Source of the DNA: an uncultured Veillonella sp.
GTDB taxonomy: Bacteria; Bacillota; Negativicutes; Veillonellales; Veillonellaceae
Length of the DNA stretch: 26,294 nucleotides
Reading direction: 5' to 3'
NCBI RefSeq assembly: GCF_938010505.1
Contig: NZ_CALLVP010000080.1
Span: 1 to 26,294 of the forward strand
Positions 8,642 through 17,097 of the stretch are shown piece after piece (within the stretch, counting starts at the first letter, position 1; each line of letters starts with the position of its first letter). Made by a program: the position numbers and the translations under genes. Below the pieces are notes generated by a model. That model saw only the letters and a list, made by a program, of their open reading frames with translations. It was not told the DNA's origin and searched no databases.

Positions 8642-9253
8642 ATGATTAGACTAATTTCTAATGAACGTGGTGATACACCACTTGTGGAAGCATACCGTAC
8701 ATTGCGTAGCAATCTTCAATATGTATGTAACCAACATAAATGTAAACTTATTTGTATTACTGTGGCTACTAGTGGTGAAGGAACTTCTGAAGTGGCAGCT
8801 AATACAGCATTAGCTTTATCTAAAAATAATAATAAAGTTCTTCTGGTAGATGGCAATCTACGCAATCCAGCACAACATATAGCCTTTGATGTACAAAATA
8901 AAGGTCTTACAAATGCGGTAATGATGGATGAAGATTTGACGATTCATCGTAATGTAGTGCCTCATTTGGATGTGCTTACGGCTGGTGAAGTTGTTGAATA
9001 TCCATCTGATATTGTAGACTCCAGCAAATTACCTACGATTCTTGAGTATGTACGTGATGAATATGATGTGGTTATCATCGATACACCACCAGTATTATCT
9101 GTTACAGATGCCGTTGTATTGGCTGAAAAATCAGATGGTGTAATACTAGTTGTTAAAAATGAAGTAGCTAGTCCAAAAGATTTGATTGAAGCTAAGAAAC
9201 GCCTTTCACAAGTGGGCATTCCTCTTTTAGGATCTATCGTGATTGACGCGTAA
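8642..9253 (+). CDS. CpsD/CapB-like BY-kinase homologue with defective P-loop (probable pseudokinase)
   Basis: This 203-residue cytoplasmic protein has the fold signature of bacterial tyrosine kinases that partner with Wzz proteins. The oligomerisation motif EAYRTLR (E16, R19, R22) and Walker B VIIDTPP (D147) are intact. The Walker A that should read PGEGKST instead reads SGEGTSE (residues 44-50): the ATP-binding lysine is Thr48, encoded by ACT at 8783-8785. Walker A' reads DGNLRNP (70-76) with Asn for the usual second Asp. The C-terminus stops at GSIVIDA with no tyrosine cluster. What is known: the lysine is essential for catalysis in this family and the cluster is the autophosphorylation target. 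I infer a non-catalytic structural partner of the Wzz-like protein, whose gene ends one base upstream. The reading frame is intact and otherwise well conserved, so this is not simply a decaying gene. Confidence 0.85.
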   Translation: MIRLISNERGDTPLVEAYRTLRSNLQYVCNQHKCKLICITVATSGEGTSEVAANTALALSKNNNKVLLVDGNLRNPAQHIAFDVQNKGLTNAVMMDEDLTIHRNVVPHLDVLTAGEVVEYPSDIVDSSKLPTILEYVRDEYDVVIIDTPPVLSVTDAVVLAEKSDGVILVVKNEVASPKDLIEAKKRLSQVGIPLLGSIVIDA

Positions 9254-9330
9254 TATAACTGTTTTAATCAACATTCTATGTGATAAATCAAGTGTATCAA
9301 TATGGTACAGAAAGTATTGAGGTGATGTAT

Positions 9331-10530
9331 ATGAGAATTAATTTTTCTCCTCCAGATATTACAGAGTTAGAAATCAATGAAGTCGTTGAAGCCTTAAAAA
9401 GTGGGTGGATTACGACAGGTCCTCGTACTAAAGAATTAGAAAAAAAGATAGCTCACCAATTAGGTACACCTAAATCCGTTTGTTTAAACTCTGCTACTGC
9501 AGCGCTTGAAATGTCCCTTCGTGTATTGGGAATTGGACCTGGAGACGAAGTCATAACTAGTGCTTACTCATATACAGCTAGTGCGAGTCCTGTAGTTCAT
9601 GTAGGCGCTACATTAGTACTTGTTGATACACAAAAAGATTCCTATGAAATGGATTACGATGCAGTCGCTCGCGCTATCACACCAAAAACAAAGGCTATCA
9701 TCCCTGTGGATATTGCGGGTGTGCCTTGTGATTATGAACGTTTGCGATCCATTGTAGAGGAAAAGAAAGCTCTCTTTACACCATCTAATGATATTCAATC
9801 AGCATTAGGTCATATTCCTATCGTAGCGGACTGTGCGCATTCTTTTGGTGCTTCTTATAAAGGGGTACCAACAGGTAATGTAGGCGATTTTAGCAGCTTT
9901 TCCTTTCATGCAGTAAAAAACTTTACTACTGCTGAAGGTGGCTGTGCTACATGGCGCCATATAGATGGTATTGATGATGAAACTATTTACAAGCAATTCC
10001 AATTGCTATCTTTGCATGGTCAAGATAAGGATGCTCTTGCAAAAACAAAAGCAGGTGCTTGGGAATATGATATTAAAGGTACCTATTATAAATGTAATAT
10101 GACGGATATCATGGCGGCTATTGGGCTAGCTCAATTTGAAAGATACCCAAAACTTTTGGCACGTCGTAAAGAAATTATCGAAGCTTATGATACAGCTTTT
10201 AAGGATTTACCTGTTACATTGTTGAACCATTATACAGATGAGCATGAGAGTAGTGGTCACTTGTATTTAGTCCGTTTAGATGGCCGTGATGCGGAATATC
10301 GCAATAAGGTTATAGAAGCTATGGCTGAGGCTGGCATTGCAACGAATGTTCACTATAAGCCAATTCCAATGCATACGGCTTACAAAAACTTAGGCTTTAC
10401 AATCGATGAGTATCCAAATGCTTATGACCAATTTAAGAATGAAATTACATTGCCACTTCATACGCTCCTTACAGATGATGAGGTGCAATATATCATTGAG
10501 CAGTTTAAAAGGATTATTACCGAATGCTAG
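9331..10530 (+). CDS. PLP-dependent sugar aminotransferase (DegT/DnrJ/EryC1/StrS family)
   Basis: This cytoplasmic enzyme of 399 residues has the full family pattern: an N-terminal INFSPPDITELEINEVVEALKSGWITTGP, the cofactor aspartate in IVADCAHSFGA (about D167), and the Schiff-base lysine in SFSFHAVKNFTTAEGG (K196). It would transfer an amino group to the 4-keto carbon of the UDP-4-keto-6-deoxy-HexNAc made by the dehydratase encoded at 5216, giving a UDP-4-amino sugar, as PglE, WbgX or WcfR do. The ATG at 9331 is chosen because GAGGTG sits six bases upstream; an upstream GTG at 9280 gives a non-conserved extension of 17 residues. It ends with TAG and overlaps the next start by seven bases. 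No acetyltransferase of the PglD type is seen nearby. Confidence 0.92.
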   Translation: MRINFSPPDITELEINEVVEALKSGWITTGPRTKELEKKIAHQLGTPKSVCLNSATAALEMSLRVLGIGPGDEVITSAYSYTASASPVVHVGATLVLVDTQKDSYEMDYDAVARAITPKTKAIIPVDIAGVPCDYERLRSIVEEKKALFTPSNDIQSALGHIPIVADCAHSFGASYKGVPTGNVGDFSSFSFHAVKNFTTAEGGCATWRHIDGIDDETIYKQFQLLSLHGQDKDALAKTKAGAWEYDIKGTYYKCNMTDIMAAIGLAQFERYPKLLARRKEIIEAYDTAFKDLPVTLLNHYTDEHESSGHLYLVRLDGRDAEYRNKVIEAMAEAGIATNVHYKPIPMHTAYKNLGFTIDEYPNAYDQFKNEITLPLHTLLTDDEVQYIIEQFKRIITEC

Positions 10531-11210
10531 TAAAGAACTTTCATGATCTACCACAAGAGCTACAGTGTGAAGCGGTTCGTCCCTATTTTGAAATATTAAA
10601 TCAAAGACGTACAAGCCTTCTTTGTAAAAGCATTTTTGACCGCGTAATGGCAGCGGGACTGCTTATTACATTAAGTCCTGTATTTTTGGTATTAGCCATC
10701 ATGATTAAACGAGATAGTGAGGGAGAGTTTTTTTTTCGTCAAACTCGAGTGACACAGTACGGTCGTACCTTTGGCATCTATAAGTTCCGTACTATGGTAA
10801 AGAATGCGGAATCTTTAGGTGCACAAGTGACATCACAAAATGATATGCGCGTTACGAAGGTAGGCATTATGCTTCGCAACTGTCGTCTCGATGAATTGCC
10901 TCAGCTTATTAATATCCTTTTAGGAGATATGAGCTTTGTCGGTACAAGACCTGAGGTTCCACGTTATGTGGCTGCTTATACAGATGAAATGAAAGCTACC
11001 TTATTATTACCTGCTGGTATTACCAGTGTTGCCAGTATTACTTATAAAGATGAAGATCAACTTTTACAAAATACTCAGAATGTTGATGAAGTCTATATAA
11101 ATGAGGTTTTACCGGGTAAGATGGCTTGGAATTTAAGGAGTATTAAGGAGTTTTCTTTTTTACAAGATATAAAAACGATGATTGATACAGTATTAGCTGT
11201 ATTACGTTGA
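10524..11210 (+). CDS. Undecaprenyl-phosphate sugar-1-phosphate transferase (monotopic phosphoglycosyl transferase)
   Basis: This 228-residue initiating enzyme moves a sugar-1-phosphate from a UDP-sugar to undecaprenyl phosphate at the cytoplasmic face. It has the single re-entrant helix (SIFDRVMAAGLLITLSPVFLVLAIMIK, about 37-63, with the SP kink), FFFRQTRVTQYGRTFGIYKFRTM, and the catalytic Asp-Glu pair in CRLDELPQLINILLGDMSFVGTRPEVP. It is of the short PglC/WcfS type, without the extra membrane helices of WcaJ/WbaP, but with a roughly 35-residue N-terminal extension. Placement directly after the 4-aminotransferase suggests that the 4-amino-4,6-dideoxy sugar is the first residue of the repeat unit. 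The start overlaps the previous stop. Confidence 0.92.
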   Translation: MLVKNFHDLPQELQCEAVRPYFEILNQRRTSLLCKSIFDRVMAAGLLITLSPVFLVLAIMIKRDSEGEFFFRQTRVTQYGRTFGIYKFRTMVKNAESLGAQVTSQNDMRVTKVGIMLRNCRLDELPQLINILLGDMSFVGTRPEVPRYVAAYTDEMKATLLLPAGITSVASITYKDEDQLLQNTQNVDEVYINEVLPGKMAWNLRSIKEFSFLQDIKTMIDTVLAVLR

Positions 11211-11221
11211 AAGAGGTCCCT

Positions 11222-12088
11222 ATGAGTACATCTATGACAAAGGAAATACAAGAAAAAGAGCTGAATATGTTGCTGTACTTTAAAGAGTTCTGTGATAAAC
11301 ATAATTTGCGCTTTTATCTTTGCGGCGGTGGTCTCATTGGGGCTATACGTCATAACGGCTTTATCCCTTGGGATGATGATTTAGATCTTTTCATGCCTCG
11401 TCCAGATTATGAAAAGTTAGCTGAATTATGGCCAAAATATGCTGATACTGAACGATTTACGTATTGTCGTACTGATCGCAATCATATCTATCATGATGCA
11501 GGAGCTTCTATTAGAGACAATAATACGACTTTTATCAATCGTCATAGTATGCATGAAGATGTTTGTCATGGTTTGGCACTTGAAATTATGCCTATCGATG
11601 GCTGTGCACCCGGCAAAATTAGTCGTGCATTGCAGTTGATGTGGGCCATGACTTTTGCACTCTTTAATGCACAGCGTTTGCCTGATAATAAGGGACCAAC
11701 ATATCGCGCTTTAGCGGGTTATATTTATAAAATCTTTTCAAGTCAATCTATACGCTATCATATTTGGCGATTTGCAGAAAAGAGAATGACTCAATACGAC
11801 TTTGATACGAGTGATGAGTGTACGGAGTTAATCGGTAGCTTAAAAGGTATGAAGCTACGTCATCCTAGAGAGGACTTTGCTTCTGTTGTATATAAAGACT
11901 TTGAAGGTCATCAAATACCTGTTATGAAAGGGTATGAGAGATATTTGCGCCTTATTTGGGGCGACTATATGCAATTACCACCTGTAGAGCAACGTGTAGC
12001 AAAACATGATGCAGTATTTGCTGATTTACATACACCTTACAAGGAGTATAAAGGCATACATTATGCCAAAAAAGAAGCTCAACCATAA
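11222..12088 (+). CDS. LicD family phosphotransferase
   Basis: This 288-residue protein has the LicD/fukutin nucleotidyltransferase-fold signature YLCGGGLIGAIRHNGFIPWDDDLDLF near residues 33-57, with the DDDLD metal-binding aspartates. LicD proteins transfer phosphocholine, and related ones transfer polyol phosphates from CDP donors, onto glycans. The next gene encodes a cytidylyltransferase, which supports a CDP-linked donor. No choline uptake or kinase genes are visible, so phosphocholine is less likely than a polyol phosphate. The ATG at 11222 is chosen for the AGAGG site five bases upstream; a TTG at 11207 would overlap the previous stop and add five residues. The exact group transferred is unknown. 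Confidence 0.88.
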   Translation: MSTSMTKEIQEKELNMLLYFKEFCDKHNLRFYLCGGGLIGAIRHNGFIPWDDDLDLFMPRPDYEKLAELWPKYADTERFTYCRTDRNHIYHDAGASIRDNNTTFINRHSMHEDVCHGLALEIMPIDGCAPGKISRALQLMWAMTFALFNAQRLPDNKGPTYRALAGYIYKIFSSQSIRYHIWRFAEKRMTQYDFDTSDECTELIGSLKGMKLRHPREDFASVVYKDFEGHQIPVMKGYERYLRLIWGDYMQLPPVEQRVAKHDAVFADLHTPYKEYKGIHYAKKEAQP

Positions 12089-12097
12089 GGAGGGCCT

Positions 12098-12820
12098 ATG
12101 AAACGAATAGCAGTAATCTTTGCGGGTGGCGTAGGTGCTCGTATGAAAAATAGCAAGACGCCAAAACAATTTTTAGAATGGAACGGTAGACCGATTTTGA
12201 TTCAAACCTTAGATGTATTTGAACAAACGGAGACTATTGATGGGATTGTTCTTGCCTGTAAAGCAGAATGGATTGATCATACTAAACAACTCATAGAAAA
12301 GGCGGGGTTACAAAAGGTATTATCCATTGTGCCTGGTGGTGAAAGTGCTTTGGAATCCCAATATAATGGGCTAGTAGAGGCTAAGCACTTATTTCCTGAT
12401 GATGCGGTGACTGTATTGATTCATGATGGGGTTCGTCCACTTGTAGATAATTCTACTATAGAGAGAAATATTGAATCTGTAGAATTAAAGGGTTCTGCCA
12501 TTACTGTTACTCCAGCTATCGAAACGGTTATGGTTACCCAAAATGGTTCTATTAAGCACATTTTAAATCGCAATGAATGTCTTATGGCTAAAGCTCCACA
12601 GAGCTTTAGATTAGATGATATTATATCAGTTCATAATCGTGCAAAAGATGAGGGTATTCATGACTTTATTGATTCCGCATCGATGATGATGCACTATGGT
12701 TATACTTTATACCCTGTGTTAGGGGAAACTGAAAATATAAAGATTACAACTCCATCTGATTATTATATGTTCACAGGGATTATTAAAAATCGTGAGCTAG
12801 GAGGATTAAAAGATGAGTAA
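12098..12820 (+). CDS. IspD/TarI-like CDP-polyol or CDP-sugar cytidylyltransferase
   Basis: This 240-residue protein carries the IspD/TarI nucleotide-binding loop (FAGGVGARMKNSKTPKQFL, residues 8-26), the central HDGVRPLV (109-116), APQSFR, and the closing ENIKITTPSDY. The PKQFL form resembles TarI/Bcs1-type CDP-ribitol or CDP-glycerol-like synthases more than housekeeping IspD. Its place between LicD and an SDR suggests that it makes a CDP-activated donor for LicD rather than an isoprenoid precursor. A strong AAGGAGGG ribosome site precedes the ATG, and the gene overlaps the next by eight bases. Housekeeping IspD remains a less likely alternative because of the context. Confidence 0.85.
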   Translation: MKRIAVIFAGGVGARMKNSKTPKQFLEWNGRPILIQTLDVFEQTETIDGIVLACKAEWIDHTKQLIEKAGLQKVLSIVPGGESALESQYNGLVEAKHLFPDDAVTVLIHDGVRPLVDNSTIERNIESVELKGSAITVTPAIETVMVTQNGSIKHILNRNECLMAKAPQSFRLDDIISVHNRAKDEGIHDFIDSASMMMHYGYTLYPVLGETENIKITTPSDYYMFTGIIKNRELGGLKDE

Positions 12821-13862
12821 TTCCGTTATTCAACGTGAGTTAACGGCTTTAGTACATGAAAAAAAATACTTTCATTTCCTCCGTCATCAACGCATTCTTA
12901 TAACAGGTGCAACGGGGCTTATTGGATCGATGTTTATAAAATTACTTATACTTGCCAATGAGATTCATGACCTGGATTTAAGAGTGATTGGTCATGTGCG
13001 AAGCCATGAAAAGGCAAAAACTATTCTTGGTGAGTATTTAGATAATAAGTCGTTAGCTCTAGTGGATGGTTCATTAGAAGCTATTGATGTGCCATGTGAT
13101 TATATTTTGCATGGAGCAGCACCAACACAGTCTAAGTTTTTTGTAGAACATCCTGTAGAAACTATCCGTACCTCTATTTATGGTACGGAGGCCATGCTTG
13201 AGTTAGGTCGCCGTCAAAAGGTAAAGAAACTAGTTTATTTATCCAGTATGGAGCAATATGGGGTACCTTATGAATCTGGCCAAGTTATGACAGAGGAAAG
13301 AATAGGATATTTGGATCACCTAAATGTTCGTAGCTCCTACTCCGAAAGCAAGAGACTTTGTGAATGTTATTGCAAGTCCTATGCTGTGGAGTATGGCGTT
13401 CCTGCTGTAATAGCCAGATTAGCTCAAACCTTTGGACCAGGTGTTCCAGTAGCTGATAATCGCGTTTTTATGCAGTTCACTAAGAGTGCTATTAAAAAAG
13501 AAGCTATTATACTTCATACAAAGGGCGATTCTATATCGAATTATTGTTATATTACTGATGCCTTAACTGGGCTTTTAACTCTTTTAAAAGCAGGGGTACC
13601 TGGTGAAGCATATAATGTTTGTCATGATGAGGAGACGCGTTCTATTGCAAGCATTGCTCATTTAGTGGCAACTCATGTTAGCAATGATAAGAGTGAAGTC
13701 ATCTTTGATATTCCAAACGATGTGCAAGGGCTTGGCTATGCGCCGACAGTGTATATGTTTTTAAGTTCTAAGAAGTTAAAATCCCTCGGTTGGCAACCTA
13801 AGGTATCAATGGCACAAGCTTATATAAGACTAGCTGAATATATCCGAGAGGAAGGCTTATGA
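12813..13862 (+). CDS. NAD-dependent epimerase/dehydratase family protein (extended SDR)
   Basis: This 349-residue extended SDR has the NAD-binding motif TGATGLIG at residues 31-38, a catalytic serine in VYLSSMEQYG and the Tyr-Lys pair in SSYSESKRLCE (YSESK). An N-terminal extension of about 25 residues precedes the Rossmann strand. It resembles SDRs that commonly sit beside licD and ispD-like genes in surface-polysaccharide loci. Its substrate is not known to me. It is an extended SDR, unlike TarJ (a zinc dehydrogenase) and unlike the classical SDR half of Haemophilus Bcs1, so it need not be a ribulose-phosphate reductase. It overlaps its neighbours by eight and four bases, implying tight coupling with the cytidylyltransferase. 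Confidence 0.85.
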   Translation: MSNSVIQRELTALVHEKKYFHFLRHQRILITGATGLIGSMFIKLLILANEIHDLDLRVIGHVRSHEKAKTILGEYLDNKSLALVDGSLEAIDVPCDYILHGAAPTQSKFFVEHPVETIRTSIYGTEAMLELGRRQKVKKLVYLSSMEQYGVPYESGQVMTEERIGYLDHLNVRSSYSESKRLCECYCKSYAVEYGVPAVIARLAQTFGPGVPVADNRVFMQFTKSAIKKEAIILHTKGDSISNYCYITDALTGLLTLLKAGVPGEAYNVCHDEETRSIASIAHLVATHVSNDKSEVIFDIPNDVQGLGYAPTVYMFLSSKKLKSLGWQPKVSMAQAYIRLAEYIREEGL

Positions 13863-14926
13863 AAAAGGAAATAATAATTGTCACCATCTCCCTTGGTAAT
13901 GATGGGGCTGAACGAATATTAACAGAGTTGGCTCGTCAGTGGGTACATGATGGTCATCATATTACGGTTATCCAAACAAGCCCTAATCGATATGGTAATG
14001 AATATGCGTTAGAGGAAAGTATTGAACAAATTGAAATCCATACTACAAGCTCTAATAAAGTCATTCGCTTTATGCAAGAAATAAAAGAACTAATCAAAAT
14101 CTTAAAGACTAGACCAAATGCGACATGCTTATCTTTTTTGTCTGCATCTAGTTTTATCTTAGCGATTAGCTCTTGGTTTATAAAAAATCGCATTGTGTTT
14201 TCTGAGCGCAATAATCCACGTAAAGTTCCCATTGGTTGGCATCAACAAGCATTGCGCAACTTTGCCTTTAGATTTGCAGATGCACTAGTATTTCAGACGG
14301 AAGATGCTCGTTCTTATTTTCCAAAATCTGTGCAAAATCGTGGTGTTATCATACCAAATCCTATTAATGGTAAATTGCCACCACCCATAGAAGGGGAACG
14401 AGAAAAGACAATCGTTACAGCTTGTCGTTTGCATCCACAAAAGAATTTGCCTATGATGATCAATGCCTTTAGTATGTTGGCAGATGAGTTTCCAGAATAT
14501 AAACTCGTTATTTATGGTCAAGGTGTATTAGAGGATGAACTACGAGCTCAAATTAAATCTCTTAATTTAGAAGATCGCGTTTTATTGCCTGGCTTTGCTA
14601 GCAATATTTTAGAAAAGGTAGCTCCTTGTTCCATGTTTGTATCATCTTCTGATTTTGAAGGCATTTCAAATTCTATGTTAGAAGCATTGGGCATGGGGCT
14701 GCCGGCAGTAGTTACAGACTGTCCTGTAGGCGGTGCTCGCATGGTAATTAAAAGTGGAGAGAATGGTATCCTAGTGCCTGTAGGTGATACGCAGGCTATG
14801 TATGAAGCTATGCGCAGTATATTAAAAGATCCTGTACTAGCAGATAAGCTCTCACAGGAAGCCATCAAAGTACGCGATGAATTTCCACTATGGAAAATCG
14901 CTAAACGTTGGTTAGAAGTTTTATGA
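13859..14926 (+). CDS. Glycosyltransferase family 4
   Basis: This 355-residue GT-B fold enzyme has an N-terminal acceptor domain and a C-terminal donor domain with the donor-site ACRLHPQKNL (R190, K195) and the EX7E motif in DFEGISNSMLEALGMGLP (E267 and E275). Proteins of this type add a sugar from a UDP donor to the lipid-linked intermediate at the cytoplasmic face, with retention of configuration. The near N-terminal SLGNDGAERI replaces the usual glycine-rich GGAER loop. It is the only canonical glycosyltransferase in the window, so it probably adds the second sugar, perhaps a uronic acid given the downstream genes. The start overlaps the previous stop as ATGA. Confidence 0.9.
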   Translation: MKKEIIIVTISLGNDGAERILTELARQWVHDGHHITVIQTSPNRYGNEYALEESIEQIEIHTTSSNKVIRFMQEIKELIKILKTRPNATCLSFLSASSFILAISSWFIKNRIVFSERNNPRKVPIGWHQQALRNFAFRFADALVFQTEDARSYFPKSVQNRGVIIPNPINGKLPPPIEGEREKTIVTACRLHPQKNLPMMINAFSMLADEFPEYKLVIYGQGVLEDELRAQIKSLNLEDRVLLPGFASNILEKVAPCSMFVSSSDFEGISNSMLEALGMGLPAVVTDCPVGGARMVIKSGENGILVPVGDTQAMYEAMRSILKDPVLADKLSQEAIKVRDEFPLWKIAKRWLEVL

Positions 14927-14945
14927 GTTGTAAGGAGGGGAACCA

Positions 14946-16187
14946 TTGAAGTTAAATATTACGGCTCTTGCTGACCGCATGATATGGTTCATAACTCTAA
15001 TCTTTTTAGTGTTGTCGTTGACCATTTCCTTTGCCCTTGGCGATGCGAACTATGGTGCGTATGTATTATTTGTATGTTTATTTGGGCTCATCATTTTTTA
15101 TATCATAAGAGAACAAGGCGTTATTAAGCTACGGTTTAATTGGATGCATGGTTACATGCTGCTCTTTATTGGAGTCTGTTATTTGAGCGCAATTAATGCT
15201 ACAGATACATCTGTAGCTATGAGTCGAAGTTTTGATATCGTCAAGATATTCTTTATGCTCATCATTTTATACATGTGCTATCAAGATAAAAAATCGGTAG
15301 ATACATTACTGAAGCTTGGCATGTGGACAGGCTATATAGTTTGTTTTTATACCGTTTTTTTCTACGGTTTAGATTATTTTATTACTGTTTTGTCATCTTC
15401 AGCGCGTATTGCCAATGATGCATTAAATGCGAATACAGTAGGTATTTTAGGGGCCAACGCTATCGTTATGACCTTGTATTATATGCTGTACGATCGACCT
15501 CGCTGGTGGCATGTCATTGCATTACCAACACTTGGTATTTTGGCAGCTACAGGTAGTCGTAAGGCCTTAGTTTTTGTCGGGGTTGGGACAATATTACTCT
15601 TTGTTTTTAAAAGTTTTCGTAGTGCTAATGTGGTCAATTCAGTTGTAAAAATCATTGGTTCCTTGCTAGGTCTTACCATTGTAGGTATTGTGGTTTTGCA
15701 ATTGCCGATGTTCTCTGAAGTATTAGACCGAATGTCTAACATGATGGAAGCCTTTACAGGTACGGGTGGTGACTCATCTACTATTATTCGTTTAGCTTTA
15801 GTAGATATTGGATGGGACTTATTTTATCAATCTCCCATAACTGGTGTAGGTATCAATAATCCATCTGTATATACTTTTTTCGTGTATGGTAAAGATAATT
15901 ACTACTTGCATAACAATTATATTGAGTTATTAGCTGGCACGGGTATTATTGGTTTAATAGCATATTATTCAATGTATCTTCATGTAGCTTATAACTTAAT
16001 TCGCTATCGCGATTTCCATAGTAATGAATATATAATAGTGCTCATTCTATTCCTTTCACAAATCGTAATGGATATGGGCTTGGTATCTTATGAAAGTAAG
16101 ATTACTTATTTTTATATGATGTTGTTTTATTTAGAGGTGCAACTGCTTCGGAAAGGACGTAAAAATGAAGCTCAGCAAATTGTGTAA
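14946..16187 (+). CDS. wzy: O-antigen polymerase/ligase family protein (Wzy-like)
   Basis: This 413-residue inner-membrane protein has about ten to twelve hydrophobic segments and the Wzy_C signature near residues 300-345: SPITGVGINNPSVYTFF, then YYLHNNYIELLAGTGIIGLIAYY. The HNNYIELL motif with a following GxxG is typical of Wzy polymerases and WaaL ligases. Next to a Wzx flippase and a Wzz-like protein, polymerase is the better call. The start is TTG at 14946, supported by AAGGAGGG (14932-14939) six bases upstream and by the membrane segment that begins soon after. It overlaps the next gene by 23 bases. Confidence 0.85.
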   Translation: MKLNITALADRMIWFITLIFLVLSLTISFALGDANYGAYVLFVCLFGLIIFYIIREQGVIKLRFNWMHGYMLLFIGVCYLSAINATDTSVAMSRSFDIVKIFFMLIILYMCYQDKKSVDTLLKLGMWTGYIVCFYTVFFYGLDYFITVLSSSARIANDALNANTVGILGANAIVMTLYYMLYDRPRWWHVIALPTLGILAATGSRKALVFVGVGTILLFVFKSFRSANVVNSVVKIIGSLLGLTIVGIVVLQLPMFSEVLDRMSNMMEAFTGTGGDSSTIIRLALVDIGWDLFYQSPITGVGINNPSVYTFFVYGKDNYYLHNNYIELLAGTGIIGLIAYYSMYLHVAYNLIRYRDFHSNEYIIVLILFLSQIVMDMGLVSYESKITYFYMMLFYLEVQLLRKGRKNEAQQIV

Positions 16188-17097
16188 AGTTGGCATGTCC
16201 TTTTTAACAAAACCCTACTATCGTACAAGAGTGTTAATTAAATTAGGTTATTATGACTCTTTGTCTGATGAAGACTTTTTAAAGAAAGTTTTTCCTAAAT
16301 ATATGGGATATCCTTTAAATTTGGAGAATCCAAAGACTTTTAGTGAAAAATTACAATGGCTTAAACTCAATTATAGAAATCCAATACAAATCATTATGGT
16401 TGATAAGTATGAGGCGAAACACTTTATTGCTAAACACGTAGGTGAACAATACGTTATTCCAACCTTAGCTGTATGGGATTCTGTGGAAGATATCGATATA
16501 GATGCATTGCCAAATCAATTTGTGTTGAAAATAACCCATGATAGTGGTGGCATCGTTATTTGTAAAGATAAATCAACCTTCGACTTTGAAGCAGCTAAAG
16601 CTAAATTAAGGGCCTCATTAAGGCAGGATTACTCAAGAATAGCGCGGGAGTGGGTTTATCAAAACGTTCCTCGTCGAATCATTGCAGAAGAGTATATTTC
16701 TGAATTGGGGAATGATGATTTATTAGATTATAAAATGTATTCCTTTCATGGGGAGCCAAAGTTAACAGTAGTTTGTTCTAATCGTTTTTCTAAAACAGGA
16801 ACTCGGATGAACTTCTATGATATGGATTGGAATTCTATGGGAATTCATTTTGGACATTATCCACCATTACCAACAGAGTTTCCAAAGCCAGATACATATG
16901 GTGAAATGCTACAGGTTGCGGCGGAGCTTAGCAAAGCATGTCCATTTTTACGTGTAGATTTTTATGAAATTAAAGGGCGCCTATATATTGGAGAACTAAC
17001 ATTATTTCCTGGTGCTGGATTTGAAAGATTTCGTCCTATATCAAGAGATTATGAGTTAGGAGAGTGGTTACATCTTGAAATTGTACATCGGAGCTGA
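16165..17097 (+). CDS. TupA-like ATP-grasp protein
   Basis: This 310-residue cytoplasmic protein has the TupA-like ATP-grasp pattern: an N-terminal YYDSLSDEDFLKKVFPKYMGYPLNLENPKTFSEKLQWLK, then DKYEAKHFIAKHVGEQYVIPTLAVWDS, FVLKITHDSGGIVICKDK (glycine-rich ATP loop), IAEEYI, LLDYKMYSFHGEPKL, and FLRVDFYEIKGRLYIGELTLFPGAG with the metal-binding Asp and Glu. The family was named for teichuronic acid biosynthesis, and ATP-grasp chemistry forms amide bonds, so an amino-acid-to-uronate linkage is possible. Its role here is inferred from context only. The ATG lies within the end of the polymerase gene, after an AAAGGA site. Confidence 0.85.
   Translation: MKLSKLCKVGMSFLTKPYYRTRVLIKLGYYDSLSDEDFLKKVFPKYMGYPLNLENPKTFSEKLQWLKLNYRNPIQIIMVDKYEAKHFIAKHVGEQYVIPTLAVWDSVEDIDIDALPNQFVLKITHDSGGIVICKDKSTFDFEAAKAKLRASLRQDYSRIAREWVYQNVPRRIIAEEYISELGNDDLLDYKMYSFHGEPKLTVVCSNRFSKTGTRMNFYDMDWNSMGIHFGHYPPLPTEFPKPDTYGEMLQVAAELSKACPFLRVDFYEIKGRLYIGELTLFPGAGFERFRPISRDYELGEWLHLEIVHRS

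Noticed and set aside
8642..9253. ParA/MinD-type partitioning ATPase instead of a BY-kinase
   Set aside because: The N-terminal EAYRTLR motif and the adjacent Wzz-like gene are specific to the CpsD/CapB group.
9280..9330. Upstream GTG start for the aminotransferase
   Set aside because: No ribosome site at the right distance, and the family N-terminus begins at MRINFSPP (9331).
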